Shown: positions 42,953-51,715 of the stretch, one piece after another
Position numbering within the stretch: the stretch's first letter is position 1
Layout: every line of letters begins with the position of its first letter
NCBI RefSeq assembly: GCF_001485435.1
Contig: NZ_BCMS01000002.1
Span: forward strand, 152,427 to 216,426
Direction of reading: 5' to 3'
Source of the DNA: Deinococcus grandis
GTDB taxonomy: Bacteria; Deinococcota; Deinococci; Deinococcales; Deinococcaceae
DNA: 64,000 bases
Translations under genes and position numbers: made by a program
The notes under the pieces: generated by a model
Told to the model about the DNA's origin: nothing
The model's database searches: none
The model's input: only the letters and a program-made list of their open reading frames with translations

Positions 42953-45064
42953 ATGCCCAAGACTGCCCTGTCGATCTCCGCTCTGTTCGCCCTGACGCTG
43001 GCCCTGAGTGCCTGCGGCGAGTCACCCCAGGCCAGCGACGTCCTGCGCTCCCAGGCCGTCTGCACCGCCTGGACCGAGGGCCCCACCTACACCGCCGGGC
43101 AGGTCGTCACCTACCAGGGCCTGACCTACACCGCCATCCAGACGCACACCGCGTACGCCGGGACCAACTGGAACCCCAGGGACACCCCCAGCCTGTGGAC
43201 GGCAGGCGGCACCTGCGACAGCGGCAGCACCGACACCACCGCCCCCACCGTCAGCGTCAGCAGCAGCGCGGGCAGCGTGACGACCGCCTCGACCATCACC
43301 CTGACGGCCACGGCCAGCGACAACGTCGGCGTCACCAGGGTCGAGTTCTACGACGGCGCGACCCTGATCGGCACCGACACCACCTCGCCCTACACCCAGG
43401 CCGTCTCGCTGACCGCCGCGAACAACGGCACCCACAGCTACACCGCCAGGGCCTTCGACGCCGCCGGGAACAGCCGGGTCAGCGCCGCCACCAGCGTCAC
43501 CGTGAACATCGCGGGCAGCGGCGACACGACCGCGCCCACCGTGAGCGTCACCGCCAGCCCCACCAGCGTCACCGCCGCCGGGAACGTCACCCTGACCGCC
43601 ACCGCCAGCGACAACGTCGGCGTGACCAGGGTCGAGTTCTATCAGGGCACCACCCTCCTCGCCACCGACACCACCGCGCCGTACAGCGCCACGGACGCCG
43701 TCACCAGCGCGCAGAACGGCACCCGCAGCTACACCGCCAAGGCGTTCGACGCCGCGGGCAACAGCCGGGTCAGCGCCGCCGCCAGCGTCACCGTCAACAT
43801 CGGCACCACCCCGCCCCCCAGCAGCGGCTTCAAGCGCGTCGCGTACTTCGCGCAGTGGGGCATCTACGGCCGGGGCTACCAGGTGAAGAACATCGACACC
43901 AGCGGCACCGCCGCCACCCTCACCCACATCAACTACGCGTTCGGGAACGTGTACAACGCGGGCGGCACCTACAAGTGCGACATGGTCACCCGCGCCGAGA
44001 GCGGCAGCGGCGACGGCGGCGACGCCTACGCCGACTACGGCAAGAGCTTCGATGCCGCCACCAGCGTCGACGGCGTCGCCGACGTCTGGAGCCAGCCCAT
44101 CAAGGGCAACTTCAACCAGCTGAAGAAACTCAAGGCCAGATACCCGGGCCTGAAGACCCTGATCTCCCTGGGCGGCTGGACCTGGAGCCGCTACTTCAGC
44201 GCCGCCGCCAGCACCGACGCGTCCCGCAGGGCCCTGGTCAGCTCCTGCATCGACCTGTACATCAAGGGAAACCTCCCGGCCACGCCCGACGCCTCGGCCG
44301 GACCGGGCTCCGCCGCCGGGGTCTTCGACGGGATCGACATCGACTGGGAATACCCGGGCGGCGGCGGGCTGGCGTACAACACCGTCAGCGCCGCCGACCG
44401 GCAGAACTTCACGCTGCTCCTGCAGGAATTCCGCCGGCAGCTCGACGCGGTGCGCCCCGGACTGCTGCTGACCATCGCCGCGCCCGGCGGACCCGACAAG
44501 ATCGCCAACCAGGACCCCGCCGGGTACAGGGCCGCCGTGGACTGGGTGAACATCATGACCTACGACTTCCGCGGCGCCTGGGACGCTGGCGGCCCCACCA
44601 ACTTCCACAGCAACCTGTACACCGACCCGAACGGCCCGGGCAGCGGCCCCGCGAAGACCTACTCGGTGGACACCGCCGTGAACGCCTTCCTGAGCGCCGG
44701 GATGCCCGCGAACAAGATCGTCATCGGCGTGCCCTTCTACGGACGCGGCTGGACCGGCGTGCCCGGCAGCAACAACGGCCTGTACCAGAGTGCCAGCGGC
44801 CCCGCGCGCGGCACGTACGAGGCCGGGATCGAGGACTACAAGGTGCTGAAAAACGCCCCGGGCACCGTGTTCCGCAACGCCACCACCGGCCAGATGTGGA
44901 AGTACGACGGCACGACCTTCTGGAGTTACGACGACGAGCAGGTCATCGCCGCGAAGATGGCGTATGTCAAGAGCAGGGGCCTGGGCGGCGCGATGGCGTG
45001 GTCGCTGGACGGCGACGACGCGCGGGGCACCCTGGCGAAAGCCGTGGCGAACGGCCTGAAATAG
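42953..45064 (+). CDS. Secreted GH18 chitinase lipoprotein with chitin-binding and Ig-like domains
   Basis: A 703-residue protein. A lipoprotein signal (LFALTLALSACG) anchors it outside. Residues ~37-88 form a CBM5/12 chitin-binding module with Trp residues (CTAWTEGPTYTAGQVVTY, TNWNPRDTPSLW). Two near-identical ~95-residue Ig-like repeats follow (each from DTTAPTVSV to SVTVNI). The GH18 barrel starts near 285 (KRVAYFAQWGIYGRGY) with SLGGW and the catalytic DGIDIDWEY: D459, D462, D464, E466. It cuts chitin to oligomers that the divergent ABC operon could import. GAGGTGAGG precedes the ATG. Confidence 0.95.
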   Translation: MPKTALSISALFALTLALSACGESPQASDVLRSQAVCTAWTEGPTYTAGQVVTYQGLTYTAIQTHTAYAGTNWNPRDTPSLWTAGGTCDSGSTDTTAPTVSVSSSAGSVTTASTITLTATASDNVGVTRVEFYDGATLIGTDTTSPYTQAVSLTAANNGTHSYTARAFDAAGNSRVSAATSVTVNIAGSGDTTAPTVSVTASPTSVTAAGNVTLTATASDNVGVTRVEFYQGTTLLATDTTAPYSATDAVTSAQNGTRSYTAKAFDAAGNSRVSAAASVTVNIGTTPPPSSGFKRVAYFAQWGIYGRGYQVKNIDTSGTAATLTHINYAFGNVYNAGGTYKCDMVTRAESGSGDGGDAYADYGKSFDAATSVDGVADVWSQPIKGNFNQLKKLKARYPGLKTLISLGGWTWSRYFSAAASTDASRRALVSSCIDLYIKGNLPATPDASAGPGSAAGVFDGIDIDWEYPGGGGLAYNTVSAADRQNFTLLLQEFRRQLDAVRPGLLLTIAAPGGPDKIANQDPAGYRAAVDWVNIMTYDFRGAWDAGGPTNFHSNLYTDPNGPGSGPAKTYSVDTAVNAFLSAGMPANKIVIGVPFYGRGWTGVPGSNNGLYQSASGPARGTYEAGIEDYKVLKNAPGTVFRNATTGQMWKYDGTTFWSYDDEQVIAAKMAYVKSRGLGGAMAWSLDGDDARGTLAKAVANGLK
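43234..43804 (+). repeat. Two tandem ~285-bp repeats encoding Ig-like domains
   Basis: The halves 43234-43512 and 43522-43804 are very alike at DNA level (for example gccagcgacaacgtcggcgt in both). They encode the two Ig-like modules between the chitin-binding and catalytic domains and look like a recent internal duplication. Confidence 0.75.
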
Positions 45065-45076
45065 GCGGCAGCGCAG

Positions 45077-45110
45077 GCGGGACGCCCAGGTCAGGGGCGT
45101 CCCGCTTCTC
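45077..45110 (+). terminator. Terminator after the chitinase gene
   Basis: GCGGGACGCC and GGCGTCCCGC form a 10-bp stem with a 9-nt loop, followed by TTCTCC. It also separates the chitinase from the convergent aldehyde oxidoreductase operon. Confidence 0.75.
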
Positions 45111-45118
45111 CTGCCGTC

Positions 45119-47326
45119 TTACGCTTCCCAGCCCGCCAGGATCTTGTCCAGCGTGATCGGGAAGTCCCGGACGCGCACGCCGCTGGCGTTGTACACGGCG
45201 TTCGCCACGGCGGCGCCCACCCCGCTGATGCCCAGTTCGCCGACGCCCTTGGCGCGCAGCGGGCTGGACTGGTCATCGAGTTCATCCAGGAACAGCACGT
45301 CCAGATCCGGGATGTCCGCGTGGACCGGCACGTGGTACTCGCCCAGGTCGTGGTTCACGAACAGGCCCAGGTCGTGGTCCACGTGCAGGGCCTCCATCAG
45401 GGCGCTGCCGATGCCCATGGTCATGCCGCCCAGGCACTGGCTGCGCGCGGTGACGGGGTTCAGGATCCGTCCGGCCGCGACGACGCTCAGGGCGCGGCGC
45501 ACGCGGACCTCGCCGGTGTGGGCGTTCACGCCGACCTCCACGAAGTGCGCGCCGAAGCTCGCCTGCATGAACTGCTCGGTCAGGTCGCCGTAGGTCATGC
45601 GGGCCGTGGCCTCCACGCCCTCCTTCCCGGCCAGCTCGCTCAGTTCGGTGCATTCGGCGCCCTGCCAGACCTTGCCGCCCCGGAACACGGCGCTGGCGTT
45701 CTGGTACCCGGCCTTCTGCGCCAGGTCCCGCCGCAGTTCGTCGCACGCGGCGTACACCCCGGCGGAGCTGCTGTTCGCGCCCCACGAACCACCGGACCCG
45801 CTGGAGGCGGGGAAGTCCGAGTCGCCCAGCTTCACCTCGACCTGATGCAGGTCCAGGCCGAGCATCTCGGCGGCGACCTGTCCCAGGACGGTGTAGCTGC
45901 CGGTGCCGATGTCGGTCATCTGCGTCTCGACGGTCAGGGTGCCGCCCGGATTCAGGCGGACGGTCGCGCCGGACGGCATGACGAGGTTCGTGCGAAACGC
46001 CGACGCCACGCCGTACCCGACGTACCACTCGCCGTCCTGCCGTTCGCGGGGCGCGCGGGGCCGGTCGTCCCAGCCGAACGCCTTCGCGCCGGTCCGCAGC
46101 GCCGCCGCGAGTCGCCGGGACGAGAAGGGCCGCTTGGGGCCTTTTTCCGGGTCGAACTGCACGTCGTTGCGCAGGCGCAGCTCGACCGGGTCCAGACCCA
46201 GTTTCTCGGCGAGTTCGTCCATCGCGCCTTCCAGCGCGAGCATCCCGACCGCCTCGCCGGGGGCGCGCATGCTCGCGCCGGGCGGCAGGTCCAGCTCGCT
46301 CTGCCGGGTGCGGATCTGGCGGTGCTCGCCGCCGTACAGGTACTTGGTCTGCTCGCAGGCGGGTTCGCTGTCCCCGCCGGGCAGGTTCCCGGTCCAGGTG
46401 TCGTGCCCGACGGCGTGCAGCGTCCCGTCGGGGTCGGCGCCCAGGCGGACGCGCTGGATGGTCGCCGAGCGGTGCGAGGTGTTGTTGAAGATCAGCGGGC
46501 GCTGCAGGGTGGTCTTGACCGGGCGGCCCAGCATCCGGGCGGCGGCGGCGGACAGCACCGCGTCGGAGAAGAACAGCAGCTTCGTGCCGAAGCCCCCGCC
46601 CACGTACGCCGCGACGACCCGCACGTCCTTCTGCGGGATGTTCAGCGTCAGCGCCAGCCCGCGCCGCACCCAGTGCACGACCTGATGCGAGGTGTGCACG
46701 GTGAGCTGGTCGCCGTCCCACTGCGCGATGGTCGCGTGCGGCTCCATGGGCGCCTGCGACTGGTCGGGGGTGGTGAAGGTCAGGTCCACGCTGACCGCCG
46801 CGTCCGCGAAGGCGGAGTCGAAGTCGCCCACGACGCTGTCCACGGCGTCCTTGGGTTCCTTGCCGCTGTCCACCGTGTCGGCCAGCGTGAACTGCCCGGG
46901 TGTCACCTCGTACTCGACCTCAATGAGATTGGCGGCGGCGCGGGCCTGCTCGAAGGTCTCGGCCACCACGAACGCGACCGCCTGATGGTAGTGGCGGATC
47001 TCGGGGCCGCTCAGCTGCGGGGAGGCTTCCCGCTGCTGGGGGACGGGCGTGTCGCTCCTGGCCTGGGCGGGCATGTTCTCGTGCGTGAGGACCAGCAGAA
47101 CGCCCGGCGCGGCCTCCGCCTGCGTGGTGTCGAGGCGCGTCACGCGGCCGTGCGCGATGCCCGCGCCCAGCACGAAGCCGTAGGTGGGCGCCTCGGGCAA
47201 CTGGTACTCGTAGGCGTAGGGGGCCTGACCGCTGACCTTCAGCGGGCCCTCGATGCGGGTGAAGGGCCGCGTGACCACGCGCTCCTGATCGATGGGGTTG
47301 GGGGGGGACGCCTGCTCGAACTTCAT
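45119..47326 (-). CDS. paoC: Molybdopterin-binding subunit of aldehyde oxidoreductase (PaoC/YagR-like)
   Basis: A 735-residue xanthine-dehydrogenase-family large subunit: YEYQLPEAPTYGFVLGAGIAHGRV, GGGFGTKLLFFSDAVLSAAAARMLGRPVKT, PGASMRAPGEAVGMLALEGAMDEL, GSGGSWGANSSSAGVYAACDELR and the catalytic Glu in RAKGVGELGISG. It binds the Mo cofactor (probably the MCD form) and oxidises aldehydes. Its ATG overlaps the FAD-subunit stop by 4 nt. The set paoA-paoB-paoC is complete, but I see no PaoD/XdhC-like maturation gene in this operon. Confidence 0.9.
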   Translation of the reverse strand: MKFEQASPPNPIDQERVVTRPFTRIEGPLKVSGQAPYAYEYQLPEAPTYGFVLGAGIAHGRVTRLDTTQAEAAPGVLLVLTHENMPAQARSDTPVPQQREASPQLSGPEIRHYHQAVAFVVAETFEQARAAANLIEVEYEVTPGQFTLADTVDSGKEPKDAVDSVVGDFDSAFADAAVSVDLTFTTPDQSQAPMEPHATIAQWDGDQLTVHTSHQVVHWVRRGLALTLNIPQKDVRVVAAYVGGGFGTKLLFFSDAVLSAAAARMLGRPVKTTLQRPLIFNNTSHRSATIQRVRLGADPDGTLHAVGHDTWTGNLPGGDSEPACEQTKYLYGGEHRQIRTRQSELDLPPGASMRAPGEAVGMLALEGAMDELAEKLGLDPVELRLRNDVQFDPEKGPKRPFSSRRLAAALRTGAKAFGWDDRPRAPRERQDGEWYVGYGVASAFRTNLVMPSGATVRLNPGGTLTVETQMTDIGTGSYTVLGQVAAEMLGLDLHQVEVKLGDSDFPASSGSGGSWGANSSSAGVYAACDELRRDLAQKAGYQNASAVFRGGKVWQGAECTELSELAGKEGVEATARMTYGDLTEQFMQASFGAHFVEVGVNAHTGEVRVRRALSVVAAGRILNPVTARSQCLGGMTMGIGSALMEALHVDHDLGLFVNHDLGEYHVPVHADIPDLDVLFLDELDDQSSPLRAKGVGELGISGVGAAVANAVYNASGVRVRDFPITLDKILAGWEA

Positions 47327-48294
47327 GCCTGGGCCTCCTGGCCCGCCTGGGCCAGCACGGCCTTCAGGGTGCGGCGCAGCAGCGGCACCTTGAAGGCGTT
47401 TTCCTCGGTGGGACGCGCGCCCTCGAAGGCGCGGTCGATCAGGGCGTCGGCCCGCCCGTCCGCCCTGGCCCGGGCGTAGGCGTCCTCGGCGTCCGGGACG
47501 CGCCAGGGGCGCGGGGCGACCCCGCCGAAGGCCACGCGGACCCGGTCGCCGTCCACGATGGCCGCCACCGACACCAGCGCGAACGCGTACGACGCGCGGT
47601 CGCGGACCTTACGGTACAGGTGCGTGCCGCCCACCGGGGGGGGCAGGGTCACGCCGGTGATCAGCTCGCCGGGTTCGAGGGTGGTTTCGAGGTGCGGGGT
47701 GTCCTCCGGCAGGCGGTAGAACTCGTCCAGCGTCAGGGTGCGCGCCGTGCCGTCGGGTTTCAGGGTGTTCACCGTGGCGTCCAGCACGCGCAGCGCGACG
47801 GCCATGTCGGACGGGTGCTGCGCGATGCAGGCGTCGCTCGTGCCGATCACGGCCAGCGTGCGGCTCAGGCCGCGCAGCGCCGCGCAGCCCGTGCCGGGAT
47901 CGCGTTTGTTGCACGGGAGGTTCGTGTCGTAGAAGTACGGGCAGCGCGCGCGCTGCAGGAGGTTCCCGCCGGTCGTGGCCTTGTTGCGGATCTGCCCCGA
48001 CGCGCCCGCCACGATGGCGCGGGTCAGCACGGCGTAGTCGGATTTGACCCGCGGGTGGTTCGCCAGATCGGTGTTCGTGACCAGGGCGCCCACGTGCAGC
48101 CCGCCGTCCGGGGTGTCGGTCACGTCGCGCAGGTTCAGGCGGCTGACGTCCACGAGGCGGCTGGGCTGCTCGATGTCGAGTTTCATCAGGTCCAGAAGGT
48201 TCGTGCCGCCCGCGATGAATTTCGTGCCGGTGGCCTCGGCGGCCTGCGCGGCGGCCCGGGGCGTGTCGGCGCGGGTGTACGCGAAGGCCCTCAC
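47323..48294 (-). CDS. paoB: FAD-binding subunit of aldehyde oxidoreductase (PaoB/YagS-like)
   Basis: A 323-residue FAD_binding_5 protein: AFAYTRADTPRAAAQAAEATGTKFIAGGTNLLDLMKL, IRNKATTGGNLLQRARCPYFYD. Cysteines in RARCPYFYDTNLPCNKRDPG and TGCAALRG match the extra [4Fe-4S] cluster of E. coli PaoB. It passes electrons from the Mo site through FAD to the acceptor. The GTG at 48294 overlaps the stop of paoA by 4 nt. Confidence 0.9.
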   Translation of the reverse strand: MRAFAYTRADTPRAAAQAAEATGTKFIAGGTNLLDLMKLDIEQPSRLVDVSRLNLRDVTDTPDGGLHVGALVTNTDLANHPRVKSDYAVLTRAIVAGASGQIRNKATTGGNLLQRARCPYFYDTNLPCNKRDPGTGCAALRGLSRTLAVIGTSDACIAQHPSDMAVALRVLDATVNTLKPDGTARTLTLDEFYRLPEDTPHLETTLEPGELITGVTLPPPVGGTHLYRKVRDRASYAFALVSVAAIVDGDRVRVAFGGVAPRPWRVPDAEDAYARARADGRADALIDRAFEGARPTEENAFKVPLLRRTLKAVLAQAGQEAQA

Positions 48295-48845
48295 GCGCCG
48301 TCTCCGGCGGCGTGGACTTCGGTCACGGCCGCGATGATGTTCGGGTACGCGGCGCAGCGGCAGATGTTGCCGCTCAGGCGCTCGCGGAGTTCCTCGGCGC
48401 TGAACCTCACGGCGTCCAGGTCGGCGGTCACGTGGCTGGGCACGCCCCGCGCGATCTCGTCGAGCGTGCCGACCGAGGAGCACAGCTGCCCCGGCGTGCA
48501 GTATCCGCACTGGTAGCCGTCGTGGCGGACGAAGGCGTCCTGCAGCGGGTGCAGGTGGTCCGGGGTGCCCAGCCCCTCGACGGTGGTGACGCTCTGCCCG
48601 TCGTGCATGACCGCCAGGGTCAGGCAGCTCAGGACGCGCTGGCCGTCCAGCAGGACGGTGCAGGCGCCGCACTGGCCGTGGTCGCAGCCTTTCTTCGTGC
48701 CGGTCAGGTGCAGGTGCTCACGCAGGGTGTCCAGCAGGGTCACGCGCGGGTCGATGGTCAGTTCGTGCGTCTCGCCGTTCACGCTCAGCGTGACGGGCAG
48801 GCGCGGCAGGTCGGCGCCACTGGGGGCCTGGGGGGACTGGGTCAT
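48291..48845 (-). CDS. paoA: [2Fe-2S] subunit of aldehyde oxidoreductase (PaoA/YagT-like)
   Basis: A 184-residue two-cluster ferredoxin subunit: plant-type cluster GCDHGQCGACTVLLDG with the fourth Cys in VLSCLTLA, and the helical cluster CGYCTPGQ ... CRCAAYPNI. E. coli PaoA is Tat-exported, but this N-terminus (MTQSPQAPSGADLPRLPVTL) has no twin-Arg signal, so the complex is probably cytoplasmic. First gene of the operon; 138 bp to the end of the MATE gene. Confidence 0.92.
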   Translation of the reverse strand: MTQSPQAPSGADLPRLPVTLSVNGETHELTIDPRVTLLDTLREHLHLTGTKKGCDHGQCGACTVLLDGQRVLSCLTLAVMHDGQSVTTVEGLGTPDHLHPLQDAFVRHDGYQCGYCTPGQLCSSVGTLDEIARGVPSHVTADLDAVRFSAEELRERLSGNICRCAAYPNIIAAVTEVHAAGDGA

Positions 48846-48983
48846 GCGGGTGAAACCTCCGGGAACTGGGGGGGACGGTCCGGCCGATCGCGCGGCGGAC
48901 CCACAGCAGAGTCAGGCTGTCCCCCCACCATCCCTGATTTCCGCTCTGACTGCACCAGGACACGGTTCACCGTGACTTTATGC

Positions 48984-50348
48984 TCAGCCTGCCGGGGTGG
49001 CCCGGCCCGCGCCCGTGCGCCGCAGGAAGCGCGCGAGCAGCGTCATGCCCGCGAAGCACAGCCCGGCGGTCAGCCCGAACCACAGCCCGCGTGGCCCCAG
49101 GCCCAGCCCGAAGGCCAGTGCGGCGCCGCTGCCCAGGCCCAGCGCCCAGTAGGCGACCAGCGAGATCATCAGGGGCCAGCGTGTGTCCTGCAGGCCGCGC
49201 AACGCGGCGTTCGCGGTCACCTGCAGTCCGTCGAAGGCCTGGAACAGCGTGGCGATCAGCAGCAGGGCTGCCGCGCTCCCCACGAGCGCCGCGTTCGCCG
49301 GGTCGCGGACGTTCACGAACACGCCGATCACCAGTTCCGGCGTCAGGACGTACGTCAGGCTGACGAGCAGCATCACCGCGATCGCCAGCGCCATACCCAG
49401 CAGGCCCGCGCGGCGCGAGAGGCGCAGCTGCCCCGCCCCGGCGTGCTGCGCTACCCGGATGCCGGTCGCGGTCGCCAGTCCCAGCGGCACCATGAACACC
49501 GCCGTGATGACCTGCAGTGCCACGTTGTGTGCGGCCAGGGCCTGCGGCCCGAAGCGGGCCATCAGGAGGCTGGTCACCGTGAACAGGCCCCCCTCGGCCC
49601 CCAGGGTCAGGCCGATCGGCCAGCCCAGGCGCAGCAGGGCGCGCAGTTCGCCCATCACCTCGGCGCGCGGGAGGGCCGGGCGGGGCAGGCGGCGCCGCGC
49701 CACCCAAGCCAGCGTCAGGGCGCTGCCCCACGACGCGGTGATCGTCGCCAGGGCCGCGCCGCTCAGGCCCAGCGCGGGCAGCGCGCCCCACCCGTAACTG
49801 AGTGCCGGGCTGAGGAGTCCCGCCACGCCGACGGCGCCCAGCGCGACCGCCGTGACCACGCGCGGCTGCCCGGTGCCCTCCAGCGCGCCGCGCAGCGCAC
49901 TGAACGCCAGCGTGGCGGGCATACCCAGCGCGTACAGCCGCAGGTAGGTGCCCGCCAGGTCCCCGTCGATCCCGGCCGGGGCGGCGCGCGCGATCAGATG
50001 CGCGGCCAGGAACGCGACCGGCAGGAACAGCGCCGAGAGGAGCCCGGCCAGCCACAGGCCGGCGTGGGCGGCGCGCGCCACGCCGCGCGTGTCCCCGGCG
50101 CCGTGCGCGGCGGCCACGCGCGGGGCGACCGCGAGCATGATGCCCACGAGCACGATGAAGCCCAGGTAGTACGTGGCGCTGCCGTACGCGACGGCGGCCA
50201 GCGGTCCGGCGCCCAGGCGGCCGATCACGGCGGTGCTGATCAGCGCCAGGGCGTTGAGGCTGAACTGCGACACGATCACGGGCGCGGCGAGGCGCAGCAG
50301 CTGAGCGGTCTCGGCCCGCAGGCCCGGTGGGGGAGGGAGGGCGGTCAC
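48984..50348 (-). CDS. MATE-family multidrug/toxin exporter
   Basis: A 454-residue membrane protein with 12 helices in two homologous halves: LLRLAAPVIVSQFSLNALALISTAVIGRLGAGPLAAVAYG begins the first and LLRLGWPIGLTLGAEGGLFTVTSLLMARFGPQALAAHNVALQV the second, the NorM/DinF pattern. It would export cationic drugs using Na+ or H+. The GTG at 50348 has TATCCT 6 nt upstream (leaderless). Confidence 0.9.
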   Translation of the reverse strand: MTALPPPPGLRAETAQLLRLAAPVIVSQFSLNALALISTAVIGRLGAGPLAAVAYGSATYYLGFIVLVGIMLAVAPRVAAAHGAGDTRGVARAAHAGLWLAGLLSALFLPVAFLAAHLIARAAPAGIDGDLAGTYLRLYALGMPATLAFSALRGALEGTGQPRVVTAVALGAVGVAGLLSPALSYGWGALPALGLSGAALATITASWGSALTLAWVARRRLPRPALPRAEVMGELRALLRLGWPIGLTLGAEGGLFTVTSLLMARFGPQALAAHNVALQVITAVFMVPLGLATATGIRVAQHAGAGQLRLSRRAGLLGMALAIAVMLLVSLTYVLTPELVIGVFVNVRDPANAALVGSAAALLLIATLFQAFDGLQVTANAALRGLQDTRWPLMISLVAYWALGLGSGAALAFGLGLGPRGLWFGLTAGLCFAGMTLLARFLRRTGAGRATPAG

Positions 50349-50447
50349 CGCGCCAGGATAGCCGTCCGCCGGTCGCGGGCCGATCGGCTGCGCGGGACGG
50401 CGCGCGGCCCGGGCCGGACTGAACAAACGTCCGTTAGGCGCGCGCGG

Positions 50448-50453
50448 TACAGT
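50448..50453 (+). promoter_or_regulatory. Leaderless -10 box of the trans-sulfuration enzyme gene
   Basis: TACAGT ends 5 nt before the ATG at 50459; no ribosome-binding site precedes the gene. Confidence 0.5.
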
Positions 50454-50458
50454 GGGCC

Positions 50459-51661
50459 ATGACCCACAACCCAGACCGCGCGTTCCGCACGCGCGCCGTG
50501 CACGCCGGGCACGGCCTCGACCCCGCCACCGGGGCGCACGCCACACCCATCTACGCGACCTCCACCTTCGGGTACGGCAGCGCCGAACGCGGCGCGCGCC
50601 TCTTCGCGGGCGAGGAGCAGGGCTACTTCTACTCGCGCCTGACCAACCCCACCGTCCGCGCTTTCGAGGAGAAGGTCGCCAGTCTGGAGGGCCTGCCCGA
50701 CGCGGTCGCCTTCGCCAGCGGTATGGGCGCCGTGTCCGCGCTGTGCCTCACGCTCCTGAAGCCCGGCGACGAGGTGATCTTCGTCGCGCCGCTGTACGGC
50801 GGCACCACCGGCTTCCTGCACGAGGTCGCCGCGAAGTTCGGCGTGAGGGTTCACGAGGCCCCCGACGAGGCCGGGGTGGAGGCCCTGACCGGCCCCCGGA
50901 CCCGCCTGATCTGGGTGGAGACGCCCACCAACCCCGCGCTGGGCATCGTGGACCTCGCGCGGATCGCCCGCGCCGCCCAGGCCTGCGGCGCCCTGAGCGT
51001 CGCGGACAACACCTTCAGTACGCCCGCCCTGACCCGCCCCGCCGAACACGGCATCGACCTCGTCATGCACAGCGCCACCAAGTACCTCGGCGGGCACGGG
51101 GACGCCATCGGCGGCGTCGTCGCGGGCCCCGAGGACCTGCTGGCCGAACTGCGCGGCATCGGCCTGCGGCACGTCGGCGCGTCGCTGGGCCCCTTCGAGG
51201 CGTACCTGTTCCTGCGCGGCATGAAGACCCTCCCGCTGCGCATGCACGCCCACTGTGAGGGCGCCGCTGCCCTGGCACAGGCGCTGGACGGCCACCCGGC
51301 CCTGACGGCCCTCCACTACCCCGGCCTGCGCACCCACCCCGGCCACGCGGTCGCCGCGCGGCAGATGAGCGGCTTCGGCGGCCTGCTCAGCATCGACCTG
51401 GGCACCCAGGCCGCCGCGTCCGCGTTCCTGAACCACCTGACGCTGTTCACGCAGGCCGTCAGCCTCGGCGACGTGGAAAGCCTCTCGTGCCACCCGGGCA
51501 GCACCACCCACCACCTCCTGGGCGAGGAAGCCCTGCGCCGCCAGGGCGTCACGCCCGGCCTCGTGCGTCTGAGTGTCGGGATCGAGGACCCCCGCGACCT
51601 CGTGGACGACATCCTGGGCGCGCTGGAGCACGTCCGGGCCGGGCAGCTCCAGCCCGGCTGA
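50459..51661 (+). CDS. Cys/Met-metabolism PLP-dependent enzyme (gamma-lyase/gamma-synthase family)
   Basis: A 400-residue fold-type I PLP enzyme: TRAVHAGHGLDPATGAHATPIYATSTFGY, YSRLTNPTVRAFEEKVASLEG, FASGMGAVSALCL, VETPTNPALGIVDL, VADNTFSTPALTRP and the Schiff-base lysine K208 in MHSATKYLGGHGD. Methionine gamma-lyases have a Cys in the loop after the PLP-stacking Tyr (YGCT); here it is YGGT, so cystathionine gamma-lyase/synthase or O-acetylhomoserine sulfhydrylase are equally possible. Single gene, closed by the terminator it shares with the convergent mutase gene. Confidence 0.85.
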   Translation: MTHNPDRAFRTRAVHAGHGLDPATGAHATPIYATSTFGYGSAERGARLFAGEEQGYFYSRLTNPTVRAFEEKVASLEGLPDAVAFASGMGAVSALCLTLLKPGDEVIFVAPLYGGTTGFLHEVAAKFGVRVHEAPDEAGVEALTGPRTRLIWVETPTNPALGIVDLARIARAAQACGALSVADNTFSTPALTRPAEHGIDLVMHSATKYLGGHGDAIGGVVAGPEDLLAELRGIGLRHVGASLGPFEAYLFLRGMKTLPLRMHAHCEGAAALAQALDGHPALTALHYPGLRTHPGHAVAARQMSGFGGLLSIDLGTQAAASAFLNHLTLFTQAVSLGDVESLSCHPGSTTHHLLGEEALRRQGVTPGLVRLSVGIEDPRDLVDDILGALEHVRAGQLQPG

Positions 51662-51672
51662 AGCAAGGAGAT

Positions 51673-51708
51673 GAGGCGGCCCGGCAGATCGCACCGGGCC
51701 GCCTCTTT
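51673..51708. terminator. Bidirectional terminator between the PLP enzyme and mutase genes
   Basis: GAGGCGGCCCGG and CCGGGCCGCCTC form a 12-bp perfect stem with a 9-nt loop, followed by TTT. Both convergent genes end within 16 bp. Confidence 0.85.
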
Positions 51709-51715
51709 GCCGGGT

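Noticed and set aside
50459..51661. Methionine gamma-lyase as a firm name
   Set aside because: The active-site Cys typical of that enzyme (YGCT) is Gly here, so only the broader family is supported.
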